Counted from the stretch's first letter, positions 20,413 through 29,873 are shown. The stretch is 64,000 bases of DNA from Burkholderia sp. (GCA_030151225.1 JASLEG010000117.1:1-64000); one strand, 5' to 3'. Notes: generated from the letters alone by a model not told the origin. Program-made: numbers and translations.

Positions 20413-21717
20413 TCAGCCGGCCCAGTCGCCGGCCGCCCAGTCGATGTCCCCGCACAGCACCCACAGCGCATCCCCGATCCGCACCGCGATCGACAGCGTC
20501 ACGCAGGGCAGCGCCTCGTTGATCGACAGATACGGCTTGGTCACGTGCACCCGGCCCGGCTCGGCGATCGCCGCGCGGAAGTACGGCCGGCGCAGCCAGT
20601 TCGCGCCGCGCGCGTCGGCCAGCGGCAGGAAGCGCGTCTCGTGCGAGGCGCGGTCGGCGCGCGACACCACGTTGCTGCCGGCCTGGCGGCCGTGCGCGTC
20701 GAGCAGGAAGCAGCGCGCCGCCTCGTCGAGCGCGAGGAAGTTCCAGCACACCTCGTCGAGCGATTCGCCGGCCGCGAGCCGCTCGGCCGCGCGCTCGAAG
20801 GCGCGCAGGTAGGGCGCGATGCGGGTGGCGTCGCGGCGCTCGCGCGCCTCGGTCTGCAGGCGGTAGCGCTCGGTCAGCTCGCCGATGCAGGCCGATGCGT
20901 GCGCGCCGTCGGTCAGCCCCGGCGCGGGGCGGCCGAAGAAGTAGCCCTGCACGAAATCGGCCTCGCAGGCGAGCGCGATCTGCGCGTCGTGCTCGGTCTC
21001 GATGCCCTCGATCAGCACCAGCTTGCCCGCCTCGTGCAGCAGCGTCACGAGCCCGTGCAGGATCGCGATCTGCCCGGTACGGTGCTGCGCGTTCGACAGC
21101 ATGATGCGGTCGAGCTTCACGATGTCGGGATTCAGCTGCCAGATCCGCTCGATGTTCGAGTGGCCGGCGCCGAAATCGTCGAGCGCGATCAGGAAGCCGT
21201 GCTCGCGAAACGCGTGCACCGCGTCGGCCAGGCGGTCCAGATCGTCCGCGCGCTGCTCGAGCACCTCGAGCACCACGCGGCGCGGCGAGATGTTCAGGCG
21301 CTTCAGGTTGGCCAGCAGCGCGGCGGTCTGGAACTTGTCGGTCAGCACGCCCGGATGCACGTTCAGGAACAGCCATTCGCGCTCGGCGCCGAGCAGCGAG
21401 AAATTCTCGAGGTGCAGCGCCTGGGCGAGCCGATCCACCTGCATCACCTCGCCGTGGCGCGCGGCCTCGCCGAACACGTCGAGCGGCGACACGGCGCGAT
21501 CGAGCGCGTCGTGCGCGCGCAGCAGCCCCTCGTAGCCCACCGCGCGCTGATGCGACAGGCTGAAGATCGGCTGGAACATGCTGGTCAGCGACAGATCGCG
21601 GTGGCTCGAGGCCACCCGCTCGAAGCCCGACGTCACCTCGCGTTCGAACCGGTAGGGCGTGCCCGATACCGTCATCGGCATCGTCGCCGGACGCTCCCGC
21701 AGCATCGTCGTCATCAT
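20413..21717 (-). CDS. EAL-domain protein with C-terminal Cache-like segment
   Basis: Probable c-di-GMP phosphodiesterase of 434 residues. The EAL domain spans about 45-270 and keeps the residues needed for catalysis: Glu63 (written EGL rather than EAL), Asn119, Glu151, Asp180-Asp181 in ALDDFGAGHSN, Lys201, Glu237 and Gln257. A helical linker (about 270-330) leads to a C-terminal segment with WLRRPYFRAAI, a KPYLSINEA stretch and CVTLSIAVRI, the pattern of PDC/Cache sensor folds. There is no transmembrane helix, so the sensor-like part would be cytoplasmic. Divergent from the antiporter. Enzyme activity is likely, the ligand unknown. Confidence 0.85.
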   Translation of the reverse strand: MMTTMLRERPATMPMTVSGTPYRFEREVTSGFERVASSHRDLSLTSMFQPIFSLSHQRAVGYEGLLRAHDALDRAVSPLDVFGEAARHGEVMQVDRLAQALHLENFSLLGAEREWLFLNVHPGVLTDKFQTAALLANLKRLNISPRRVVLEVLEQRADDLDRLADAVHAFREHGFLIALDDFGAGHSNIERIWQLNPDIVKLDRIMLSNAQHRTGQIAILHGLVTLLHEAGKLVLIEGIETEHDAQIALACEADFVQGYFFGRPAPGLTDGAHASACIGELTERYRLQTEARERRDATRIAPYLRAFERAAERLAAGESLDEVCWNFLALDEAARCFLLDAHGRQAGSNVVSRADRASHETRFLPLADARGANWLRRPYFRAAIAEPGRVHVTKPYLSINEALPCVTLSIAVRIGDALWVLCGDIDWAAGDWAG

Positions 21718-21883
21718 GCGGCGCTCCTCCTGCTGGCCGCGGCGGCTGCCCGCGCGTGCCTCGTCATGGTTCCGCTCATCATTGCACCCTCGTCCGTCTC
21801 ACGATTTATGTCGGTCCGTCAGCAGCAAGCAAGCTTCGTGCGCGCTCGGCCACATCGCGCAAAGCCGCGCCCGCCAGGGACAC

Positions 21884-21923
21884 ATGCCCAATCGCGGGCA
21901 TTCGATTGCACCAGCTCGGTGCA
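21884..21923. promoter_or_regulatory. Two inverted repeats between EAL gene and antiporter
   Basis: ATGCCC-AATCGC-GGGCAT (21884-21901) is followed six bases on by TGCACC-AGCTC-GGTGCA (21907-21923). Both sit in the 279-bp divergent promoter region, 74-113 bp before the antiporter start. They could be operators; no regulator is adjacent. Confidence 0.35.
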
Positions 21924-21996
21924 CCGCGATGCGGCACGCTTCACCTGCGCGCGCTACACTCGCCCGGTCCCCGCCTTACGAGAACCCGACTTATCG

Positions 21997-23670
21997 ATGG
22001 AAATCGTCTTCACCGTCCTGATCCTGCTGCTCGCCGTGGCGCTGTCCGGCACCGCGATCCGCCTGCTGCCCGTGCGCCTGCCGCTGCCCCTGCTGCAGAT
22101 CGCCATCGGCGCCCTGCTCGCCTGGCCTCGCCTGAAGCTGCACGTGAGCTTCGATCCCGAGATCTTCATGCTGCTGTTCATCCCGCCGCTGCTGTTCGCC
22201 GACGGCTGGCGGATCCCGAAGCGCGAGCTGTACCTGCAGCGGCGCGCGATCCTGATGCTCGCATTCGGGCTGGTGTTCATCACGGTGGTGACGGTCGGCT
22301 ATTTCGCGCACTGGCTGATTCCGGGCCTGCCGCTGCCGGTGGCCTTCGCGCTGGCGGCGGTGCTGTCGCCCACCGACGCGGTGGCGCTGTCGGGCATCGC
22401 CGGCAAGGGGCGGATTCCGCCGCAGCTGATGCACATCCTCGAGGGCGAGGCGCTGATGAACGACGCGTCGGGCCTGGTGGCGCTGAAGTTCGCGATCGCG
22501 GCGGCGCTCACCGGCCTGTTCTCGCTGCGCGACGCGTCGATCAGCTTCGTGATCGTGGCCTCGGGCGGGCTCGCCACGGGCGCGCTGCTGGCCTGGCTGT
22601 TCAGCACGCTCTCCACGCGCTTCCTGAACGCGACCCAGGAAGGCGACCCGGCGCCCGGCATCGTGATGACGCTGCTGATCCCGTTCGCCTCGTACCTGAT
22701 CGCCGAGCATTTCGGGCTGTCGGGCATCCTGTCGGCGGTCGCCGCCGGGATGATGATGAATTACACGAGCTTCTCGCGCAGCAGCACGGTGGCCACGCGG
22801 ATCCGCGCCGAGAGCACCTGGCAGCTGATCGAGTTCGTGTTCAACGGCATGGTGTTCATCATGCTGGGCCTGCAGATGCCGCAGATCATCGCGCGTGCGC
22901 TGGTGTCGGCGCACCACGAGAGCGACGCGCTGGTGGCCGCGATGATCGGCGACGTGCTGGCGATGCTGGCGGCGCTGTACGGGATCCGCTTCGGCTGGAT
23001 CTGGCTGCTGCGCTGGATCGCGAGCCTGCGCGCGGCGCGTCGCGGCCTGGGCGGGGCGATGCCGGGCTTTCGCACCATCGCGCTGATGACGGTGGGCGGC
23101 GTGCGCGGCGCGGTCACGATGGCCGGCGTGCTGTCGCTGCCGGTCGCGCTTGCCAACGGCCAGCCGCTCGCGGGCCGCGACACGGCGATCTTCATCGCCG
23201 CGGGCGTGATCTTCTGCTCGCTGATGGTGGCCGTGGTGGGGCTGCCGCTGCTGCTGCGCGGCCTGCACAAGGTGCCGAACCCGCACGCGCACGAGGAACG
23301 CGCGGCGCGCATGGCGGCCGCGCAGGCCGCGATCCGCGCGATCGACGCGACCCACGACACGCTCGCCGACAAGCTCGACGAGGCCGATGCCGCGCGCTGC
23401 GCGGAGCTGTCGGCGCGCGTGATGGACCTGTACCGGCGCCGCCTCGAGAGCCTCGACGAGGCCGACGACGCGGCCACCCTGCGCGCCGAGGCGCGTCAGG
23501 CCGAGCGCATGGAGCTGCAGATGAAGATCGCGGCGGTGCGCGCCGAGCGCGCGGCGCTGTACCGGATGCGCACCGAGCAGAAGATCAACGACGAGACGCT
23601 CGGCAAGCTGATGCGCGAGGTGGACCTGTCGGAGACGGCGCTGTCCACCCGCAAGAAGGGCATGGCGTGA
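21997..23670 (+). CDS. CPA1-family Na+/H+ antiporter
   Basis: A polytopic inner-membrane cation/proton antiporter of 557 residues. The first 420 residues give about 12 hydrophobic segments. Family motifs are SPTDAVALSGIAGKG (broken helix) and LEGEALMNDASG, which contains the ND pair of electroneutral CPA1 exchangers. GGVRGAVTMAGVLSLP follows. The last 130 residues are a charged, probably coiled-coil cytoplasmic tail rich in Arg, Ala and Glu, as in bacterial NhaP/YjcE-type proteins. Role: pH and sodium homeostasis. The ATG at 21997 has no strong Shine-Dalgarno. Confidence 0.9.
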   Translation: MEIVFTVLILLLAVALSGTAIRLLPVRLPLPLLQIAIGALLAWPRLKLHVSFDPEIFMLLFIPPLLFADGWRIPKRELYLQRRAILMLAFGLVFITVVTVGYFAHWLIPGLPLPVAFALAAVLSPTDAVALSGIAGKGRIPPQLMHILEGEALMNDASGLVALKFAIAAALTGLFSLRDASISFVIVASGGLATGALLAWLFSTLSTRFLNATQEGDPAPGIVMTLLIPFASYLIAEHFGLSGILSAVAAGMMMNYTSFSRSSTVATRIRAESTWQLIEFVFNGMVFIMLGLQMPQIIARALVSAHHESDALVAAMIGDVLAMLAALYGIRFGWIWLLRWIASLRAARRGLGGAMPGFRTIALMTVGGVRGAVTMAGVLSLPVALANGQPLAGRDTAIFIAAGVIFCSLMVAVVGLPLLLRGLHKVPNPHAHEERAARMAAAQAAIRAIDATHDTLADKLDEADAARCAELSARVMDLYRRRLESLDEADDAATLRAEARQAERMELQMKIAAVRAERAALYRMRTEQKINDETLGKLMREVDLSETALSTRKKGMA

Positions 23671-23683
23671 GCGCCGCGCGCGC

Positions 23684-26600
23684 TCACTTCGCCACCACCA
23701 CCGGAATGCCGCGCAAGGCGCCCGCGCCCTTCAGCGCCTCGATCGCCTGCGCCACCGCCGCGCTGGTGGCGGCCTCCACGCCGACCCGCGCGGCCAGCGC
23801 CGGCTCGGCGCGCTTGAGCGCGGCCACGCCGGCGAGCTTGACCGGCCCGTAACCGCGCACGCGCGCCGGCAGCGCCGCGAGCGCGACGATCGCCTCGGCG
23901 CGCTCGGGCGTGAACGCCGCGAAGGCACGCGTCATCGTCGCCTCGTAATCGGCGGCGAGCGCGCGCTCCATGCGTCGCTCCACGGTGCGCGCGAACGGAT
24001 CGAAGGGCGTGCCGCGCAGGCCGCGGCAGCGCGCGAGCAGGCCCAGCACCGGCCACATCCAGCCGCCGAAGCGCTGCTTGCGCGGCCGTTCGCCATGCGC
24101 CGCGCGCGCGGTCGCGGGCGGCGCCATGTGGAAGGCGAGGCGGTAATCGCGCCCGGCCGCGCCCTCGAACTGCTCGGCCAGCGCGGCGCGGAAGCTGCCG
24201 TCGGCATAGAGCCGCGCCACCTCGTATTCGTCCTTCACCGCGAGCAGGCGGTGGAAGGTGGTGGCCACCGTCTCGGCCAGCCGCGCGTCGCCGGTGGCGC
24301 GCGCCGCATTCACCAGCGCGCGATAGCGCGCCACGTAGCGCCGGCCGTGATGGGCGCCGCCATAGGCCGCGAGCCGCGCGACACGATCCTCGACCAGTTC
24401 GTCGAGCGTGCTTGGCGCGCTCGCCACCGCCCGCGGATGCCGCGCCTGCCACAGCGCCTCGAGCCCGGCCGGATCGCCGGCAGCCATGCGCCCGATCGAG
24501 AACGCGAGCCGGTTCGCGGCCACCGCCACACCGTTCAGTTCGAGCGCGCGCATCAGCGCGGCCAGCGACACCGGCACCAGGCCGAGCTGCCAGGCATGGC
24601 CGAGCATCAGGATGTTCGCGCCGATACCGTCGCCGAGGAACTGCGCGGCCAGCGCCTGCGCGTCGCAGGCGGCCACGTGCCCGGCGCCGGCCGCGTGGCG
24701 CAGCTTGTCGAGCAGCGCGTCGGCATGCAGGCTCGCGTCGGGGTCGCGCACAAAGCTGGCGTTCGGGATCGGATGGGTGTTGACCACCACCCGCGTGCGG
24801 TCGTGGCGCACCGTCTGCAGCGCCTCGGCGCTCGCGCCCACCACCATGTCGCAGGCGAGCAGCAGGTCGGCCTGCTGGGTGTCGATGCGCACCTGGTTCA
24901 GCCACGCGTCGCGCTCGGCGATCCGCACGTAGGACAGCACCGCGCCGCCCTTCTGCGCGAAGCCCATGAAGTCGAGCACCGAGGCGCTGCGGCCCTCGAG
25001 ATGCGCGGCCATGCTGATCAGCGCGCCCACCGTCACCACCCCGGTGCCGCCCACCCCGGTCACCAGCATGTCGTACGGCGCCGCGTCGAGCCGCGCGGCC
25101 GGCAGCGGCAGCGCCTCGACGCGCGCGGCCAGCGCGGCCTCGTCGAAGGCGACGCCGGCGGCCTTCTTGAGCGCCGCGCCCTCCACCGTCACGAAGCTCG
25201 GGCAGAAGCCGTTCACGCACGAATAATCCTTGTTGCACGACGACTGATCGATGCGCCGCTTGCGGCCGAGCGGCGTCTCCACGGCCTCCACCGACAGGCA
25301 GTTCGACTGCACGCCGCAATCGCCGCAGCCCTCGCACACGGCCTCGTTGATGAATGCGCGCTTCGCCGGATCGGGGTACGCGCCCTTCTTGCGGCGGCGC
25401 CGCTTCTCGGCCGCGCAGGTCTGGTCGTAGATCAGCACGGTCACGCCGTCGGTGTCGCGCAGCTCGCGCTGCACGGCGTCGAGCGCGTCGCGATGGTGGA
25501 ACGTGGTGCCGGGCGGGAAGGCGCCGCGCAGGCCGTCGTACTTTTCCGGCTCGTCGGACACCACCACGAAACGCGACACGCCCTCGGCCTCCACCTGCCG
25601 CGCGATCTGCGGCACCGACAGGCTGCCGTCCACGGGCTGACCGCCCGTCATCGCCACGGCGTCGTTGTAGAGGATCTTGTAGGTGATCGTGGCGCGCGCG
25701 GCCACTGCCTGCCGGATCGCAAGGATGCCCGAATGAAAGTAGGTGCCGTCGCCGAGGTTCTGGAACACGTGGCGGGTGCGCGTGAACATCGCGTGCGCGG
25801 CCCAGTCCACGCCCTCGCCGCCCATCTGGATCAGCCCGGTGGTGTCGCGCTCCATCCACGAGGCCATGAAGTGGCAGCCGATGCCGGCCTGCGCGATCGA
25901 GCCGTCGGGCACCTTCGTGGAGGTGTTGTGCGGGCAGCCCGAGCAGAAGTACGGCGTGCGCTTCACCGCGTCGGCCGCGTTCGACAGGATCCCGGGCGCG
26001 ATCAGGTCGACCACGCGCGCGCGGCGGTCCAGCGCGGGCCGGTGGCGCGCGAGCCAGTCGGCGAACACCGGCAGCACGCGCGACGGGCGCAGCTCGCCGA
26101 GCGCCGACAGCAGCGGCGCGCCCTGCGCATCGTGCTTGCCGAGCACGCGCGGGCGCGCGCCCGATGTTCGGTTGTACAGATGATCCTTGATCTGCTGCTC
26201 GATCACCGGCCCCTTCTCCTCGATCACGAGCAGCTCGTCGAGCCCGGCCACGAAGCTGTCGAGCCGCGTGGTCTCGAGCGGGAACGACAGGCCCACCTTG
26301 TAGATGCGCACGCCGGCCGCGTCGAGATCGGCCACCTCGAGATCGAGCCGCCGCAGCGCTTCCATCAGGTCGAGATGCGCCTTGCCGCAGGTCACGATGC
26401 CGACGCTCGCGTGCGGGCTCGGCGCGATCCAGCGGTCGATGCTGTTGGCGCGCGCGAAGTGGCGCACCGCGTCGAGCTTGGCCGCGAGCCGCGCCTCGAT
26501 GCTCAGGCTCGGCAGGTCGGGCCAGCGGTTGTGCAGGCCGCCGGCCGGCGCCGTGAAGCCGGCCGGCTCGGGCCAGTCGGTCGCGAGCGCGTCGAGATCG

Positions 26601-27265
26601 ACGGTCGCGCCCGATTCCACCGTCTCCGAGATCGCCTTGAAGCCGACCCAGGCGCCCGAGAAGCGCGACAGCGCCCAGCCGTACAGGCCGAATTCGAGCA
26701 TGTCCGCGAGGTTCGACGGATTCACCACCGGCATCTGCCAGCCGATCATCGAGAAGTCGCTCTGATGCGGCATCGACGAGGACACGCAGCCGTGATCGTC
26801 GCCGGCCACCACCAGCACGCCGCCGTGCGGCGAGGCGCCGTAGGCATTGCCGTGCCGGAGCGCGTCGCCGGCGCGGTCCACGCCGGGGCCCTTGCCGTAC
26901 CACATCGCGTACACGCCCTCGACGGTGCGCTCGGCGTCGGCCTCCACGCGCTGCGTGCCGAGCACCGCGGTACCGCCGAGCTCCTCGTTGATCGCGGGCA
27001 GGAAGCGCACGCGCGCCGCGTCGAGCAGCGGCTTCGCCTTCCACATCTGCTGATCGACCATGCCGAGCGGCGAGCCGCGATAGCCGCTCACGAAGCCGGC
27101 CGAGTCGATGCCGTGCGCGGCGTCGCGCGCGCGCTGCATCAGCATCAGGCGCACCAGCGCCTGGGTGCCGGTCAGGAACACGCGGCCGCGGGTGGCGGTG
27201 AGATTGTCGCTGAGGCGGTAATCGGCAAGCGCGGGGCTGCCGTCGAGCGGGGGGCGGGCGGTCAT
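23684..27265 (-). CDS. Indolepyruvate:ferredoxin oxidoreductase, fused subunits
   Basis: A 1193-residue fused 2-oxoacid:ferredoxin oxidoreductase that oxidatively decarboxylates aryl-pyruvates (and possibly branched-chain ketoacids) to acyl-CoA. Order: an IorA-like pyrimidine-binding and transketolase region (about 20-380), the TPP-binding core with CSGCPHNTSTK and GIGCHFMASW (about 420-620), a 4Fe-4S part with CEGCGDCG and several more Cys (about 650-710), and a C-terminal gamma/IorB domain starting VTGVGGTGVVTVG. The full-length fusion is the aerobic proteobacterial form, used in phenylalanine/tyrosine and indolepyruvate breakdown. It is a lone gene with no partner. Confidence 0.93.
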   Translation of the reverse strand: MTARPPLDGSPALADYRLSDNLTATRGRVFLTGTQALVRLMLMQRARDAAHGIDSAGFVSGYRGSPLGMVDQQMWKAKPLLDAARVRFLPAINEELGGTAVLGTQRVEADAERTVEGVYAMWYGKGPGVDRAGDALRHGNAYGASPHGGVLVVAGDDHGCVSSSMPHQSDFSMIGWQMPVVNPSNLADMLEFGLYGWALSRFSGAWVGFKAISETVESGATVDLDALATDWPEPAGFTAPAGGLHNRWPDLPSLSIEARLAAKLDAVRHFARANSIDRWIAPSPHASVGIVTCGKAHLDLMEALRRLDLEVADLDAAGVRIYKVGLSFPLETTRLDSFVAGLDELLVIEEKGPVIEQQIKDHLYNRTSGARPRVLGKHDAQGAPLLSALGELRPSRVLPVFADWLARHRPALDRRARVVDLIAPGILSNAADAVKRTPYFCSGCPHNTSTKVPDGSIAQAGIGCHFMASWMERDTTGLIQMGGEGVDWAAHAMFTRTRHVFQNLGDGTYFHSGILAIRQAVAARATITYKILYNDAVAMTGGQPVDGSLSVPQIARQVEAEGVSRFVVVSDEPEKYDGLRGAFPPGTTFHHRDALDAVQRELRDTDGVTVLIYDQTCAAEKRRRRKKGAYPDPAKRAFINEAVCEGCGDCGVQSNCLSVEAVETPLGRKRRIDQSSCNKDYSCVNGFCPSFVTVEGAALKKAAGVAFDEAALAARVEALPLPAARLDAAPYDMLVTGVGGTGVVTVGALISMAAHLEGRSASVLDFMGFAQKGGAVLSYVRIAERDAWLNQVRIDTQQADLLLACDMVVGASAEALQTVRHDRTRVVVNTHPIPNASFVRDPDASLHADALLDKLRHAAGAGHVAACDAQALAAQFLGDGIGANILMLGHAWQLGLVPVSLAALMRALELNGVAVAANRLAFSIGRMAAGDPAGLEALWQARHPRAVASAPSTLDELVEDRVARLAAYGGAHHGRRYVARYRALVNAARATGDARLAETVATTFHRLLAVKDEYEVARLYADGSFRAALAEQFEGAAGRDYRLAFHMAPPATARAAHGERPRKQRFGGWMWPVLGLLARCRGLRGTPFDPFARTVERRMERALAADYEATMTRAFAAFTPERAEAIVALAALPARVRGYGPVKLAGVAALKRAEPALAARVGVEAATSAAVAQAIEALKGAGALRGIPVVVAK

Positions 27266-27383
27266 GGGGCTGTCTCCGGATCTTTTCCGCTATTTTTCGC
27301 GCGATCCCGGAGAAAGTTTTCCCTGATCCCGCCGCAGATCGGCCGGGCCGGAGTGAAGCTCACGCGTTTTTGGTCGATATCGA

Positions 27384-27395
27384 GCGAAATTTCGC
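27384..27395. promoter_or_regulatory. Perfect 12-bp palindrome upstream of the IOR gene
   Basis: GCGAAATTTCGC lies 119 bp upstream of the IOR start. An A/T core with GC flanks is the kind of site Lrp/AsnC-type regulators use, and those often control IOR genes. Which regulator binds is inference. Confidence 0.35.
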
Positions 27396-27451
27396 GCGCA
27401 TTGTGTGCGTGACGTGGCCGGTGCACCACCCGGGCGGCCCGCCTCGCCGAC

Positions 27452-27484
27452 AAAAAAAGGCGGCAGCGCCGAAACGCTGCCGCC
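27452..27484 (-). terminator. Intrinsic terminator of the sulfate-binding protein gene
   Basis: On the minus strand a perfect 10-bp stem (GGCGGCAGCG / CGCTGCCGCC) is followed by seven T. It begins 28 nt after the stop codon. This is a textbook intrinsic terminator. Confidence 0.9.
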
Positions 27485-27512
27485 TCCGGTCCGATCCTCC
27501 GGATACCGCCGC

Positions 27513-28541
27513 CTACTTCCGGTCGACGATGATCCTGTCGAAATCGCCGCCGTCGGCGAAGTGCACCTTCTGCACGGTGTCCCAGCTGCCGAAGATCTGC
27601 TCGACGCTGAAGGTCTTGAGCGGCTTGAACTCGGCCGCGTGCTGCCTGAGCACGTTCGCGTCGCGCGGGCGCAGGTGGTGCTGCGCGATGATCTCCTGGC
27701 CGGCCGGCGAATACAGGTAGTCGAGATAGGCCTGCGCCTGCTTGCGCGTGCCCTTCTTGTCCACCACCTTGTCGACCAGCGCCACCGGCGGCTCGGCCAG
27801 GATGCTCGCCGACGGATACACGGCGTCGAACTGCTGGCCGTTCGCGCCCGCGTCCATCAGCGCCACCTCGTTCTCGAAGGTCACCAGCACGTCGCCGATG
27901 CCGCGCTGCGTGAAGGTGGTGGTGGCGCCGCGACCGCCCGAATCGAGCACCGGCACGTTGCGGAAGATCGCGCGCTCGAAGTCGAGCGCCTGCGCGTCGC
28001 TCGCGCCCTTCAGCTTCTGGTAGCCCCAGGCGGCCAGGTAGGCGTAGCGGCCGTTGCCCGAGGTCTTCGGATTGGCGATCACCACCTGCACGCCGGGCCT
28101 GGCCAGGTCGCTCCAGTCGTGGATCTGCTTGGGATTGCCGTGGCGCACCAGGAACACCATGGTGGTGGAATACGGCGAGCTGTTGTCGGGCAGGCGCTTG
28201 CGCCAGTCCTTCGGCAGCAGCTGGCCGCGATCGGCGAGCAGGTCGATGTCGTTCGGCTGGTTCATCGTCACCACGTCGGCCGGCAGGCCCTGCAGCACCG
28301 ACAGCGCCTGCGCGCTGGACGCGCCGTGCGACTGGCGGATCGACACGGTCTCGCCGGTCTGCTTCTTCCACGCGGCCACGAAGCCCGCGTCGATGTCCTT
28401 GTACAGCTCGCGCGTGACGTCGTACGAGACGTTCATCAGCGAGGTGTCCGCGTGCGCCGGTGCGGCCGCGACCAGCGCCGTGGCGGCGCCCGCGATCAGC
28501 CAGCGGCCGACCGTTCGGCCGATTGCCTGCTTGTGCTTCAT
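27513..28541 (-). CDS. sbp: Sulfate/thiosulfate ABC transporter substrate-binding protein
   Basis: Periplasmic sulfate-binding protein of 342 residues. A signal peptide of about 31 residues ends APAHA-DTSL. The mature protein has the family signatures SYDVTRELYKDID, IRQSHGASSAQA, MNQPNDIDLLADRG and NPKTSGNGRYAYLAAWGY. It delivers sulfate to the CysTWA permease, which is not in this window, and cys regulation is expected but not seen. A terminator follows directly, so the gene is probably monocistronic here. Confidence 0.95.
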   Translation of the reverse strand: MKHKQAIGRTVGRWLIAGAATALVAAAPAHADTSLMNVSYDVTRELYKDIDAGFVAAWKKQTGETVSIRQSHGASSAQALSVLQGLPADVVTMNQPNDIDLLADRGQLLPKDWRKRLPDNSSPYSTTMVFLVRHGNPKQIHDWSDLARPGVQVVIANPKTSGNGRYAYLAAWGYQKLKGASDAQALDFERAIFRNVPVLDSGGRGATTTFTQRGIGDVLVTFENEVALMDAGANGQQFDAVYPSASILAEPPVALVDKVVDKKGTRKQAQAYLDYLYSPAGQEIIAQHHLRPRDANVLRQHAAEFKPLKTFSVEQIFGSWDTVQKVHFADGGDFDRIIVDRK

Positions 28542-28985
28542 CGAATCCTTCCCCTGTCGTGTGGCTGCCGCTCACCGTCCCGGTGGCTGTCAGCGTCTGG
28601 CAAGCGGCGATTGTAGCGAGCGGCGCGGCCGCGCCCTTAGACTCAATCGTGCTTAGGGCACAACCAAAAGTCATGTACGCGGCGCCCGGCAGGCGATGCT
28701 AAGATGCCGGCTCGTTTCCTCACGGTCCTGCCGCCCATGTCGCCCATCGCGATGCTGCTTCCGCGCCCTGCCACCCTCGCCCGCTCGTTCGACGCGGCGG
28801 TGGCATCGCGCGCGACCGTGCTGAAACTGAAAAAACGACTGCTCGACTGACGGGGAGTCGCGTCCCGTCAGGCGAAAGCCGGACGGGAACCCCCGCGGGT
28901 CGTGCCGATGCACCCGCCCTCGAACCCGGTCCGGCGCCCGCCGGCGGAACGTTTCCTTTCCACCACGTTCCCAACCGAGGTTTGC
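28542..28985. other. Divergent intergenic region sbp/dapA-like
   Basis: 444 bp without a supported gene. A TACAAT -10-like box for sbp lies on the minus strand at 28610-28615. The right half carries tandem hairpins (28847-28880). A 37-codon open frame at 28737-28850 has no ribosome-binding site and I do not call it. Confidence 0.6.
28847..28880 (+). promoter_or_regulatory. Structured leader upstream of dapA-like gene
   Basis: CTGACGGG / CCCGTCAG form an 8-bp stem with a 9-nt loop. It is followed immediately by GGC-GAAA-GCC, a GNRA-capped mini-hairpin. The pair ends 105 nt before the ATG. No known riboswitch class is recognised. Confidence 0.3.
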
Positions 28986-29873
28986 ATGTCCATCGATTTT
29001 TCCGGTATCTGGCTTCCCGTCGTCACGCCGTTCGCGGGCGAGACCGTCGACCACGCCGCGCTCGCGCGGCTGGCCGCGCACTACACCGCGGCCGGCATCG
29101 CCGGCTTCGTGGCCTGCGCCACCACCGGCGAGGGCGCGCTGCTCGACGCCGACGAACAGGCCGCGGTGTTCGCCACGCTGCGCGCCGCGGCGCCGGGCAC
29201 GCCGATCGTGCTCGGCCTGTCGCACAGCGCGACCCGGGGCGCCGTGCAGCGCGCACGCGAGCTGGCCGCGCTCGCGCCGCACGGCCTGCTCGTCACGCCG
29301 CCCACCTACGTGCGCCCGACCCAGGACGGCATCCGCCGCCACGTCGAGGCGGTGGCGCAGGCGGCGGACCTGCCGGTGCTGGTCTACAACATCCCCTATC
29401 GCACCGGCGTGAACGTCGAGCTCGACACGCTCAAGGCGCTGGCCGAGGACGCGCGGATCGCCGGCATCAAGGAATGCGGCGGCTCGATCGACCGCATGAT
29501 GCGGCTCGTGCACGAAACGCCGCTGGCGGTGTTCTCGGGCGACGACAACCAGAACTTCGCCGCGCACTGCGTGGGCGCGCGCGGCGCGATCGCCAGCGCC
29601 GCGCATCTGTTCCCGGCCCTGCACGTGCGCATGCGCGAGGCGATCCTGGCCGGCGACCTGCCCGGCGCGCGTCGCATCGCGGTGGCGCTGCAGCCGCTCG
29701 TGCGGGTGCTGTTCGAGGAGCCGAATCCGGCGCCGGTCAAGGCCGCGCTGGCCGCCGACGGCTGGTGCGACGACCGCCTGCGGCTGCCGTTCGTGCCGGC
29801 CGGCGATGCACTGCGCGCGCGGCTGCGGCAGGCACTGGACGCGGTGCGCCGCGCCCTGCCGGAAGCGGGCTGA
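28986..29873 (+). CDS. DapA-family aldolase (4-hydroxy-tetrahydrodipicolinate synthase-like)
   Basis: Class I aldolase of 295 residues in the DapA/N-acetylneuraminate lyase family. It keeps the Schiff-base Lys162 (GIKECGG), Thr46-Thr47 of the proton relay (ATTGEG), Tyr134 (LVYNIPYRTG) and Arg139, which in true DapA binds the aspartate-semialdehyde carboxylate. That residue set favours dihydrodipicolinate synthase chemistry, but it stands alone beside a lipoprotein gene and may be a paralogue of the housekeeping dapA. I chose the ATG at 28986 because GAGG precedes it and the family starts there. The upstream ATG at 28902 adds 28 unconserved residues. Confidence 0.85.
   Translation: MSIDFSGIWLPVVTPFAGETVDHAALARLAAHYTAAGIAGFVACATTGEGALLDADEQAAVFATLRAAAPGTPIVLGLSHSATRGAVQRARELAALAPHGLLVTPPTYVRPTQDGIRRHVEAVAQAADLPVLVYNIPYRTGVNVELDTLKALAEDARIAGIKECGGSIDRMMRLVHETPLAVFSGDDNQNFAAHCVGARGAIASAAHLFPALHVRMREAILAGDLPGARRIAVALQPLVRVLFEEPNPAPVKAALAADGWCDDRLRLPFVPAGDALRARLRQALDAVRRALPEAG

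Noticed and set aside
28737..28850. 37-codon open frame upstream of the dapA paralogue
   Set aside because: No Shine-Dalgarno sequence before the ATG, no recognised homology and only ordinary GC-rich codon use; a leader peptide cannot be excluded but is not supported.
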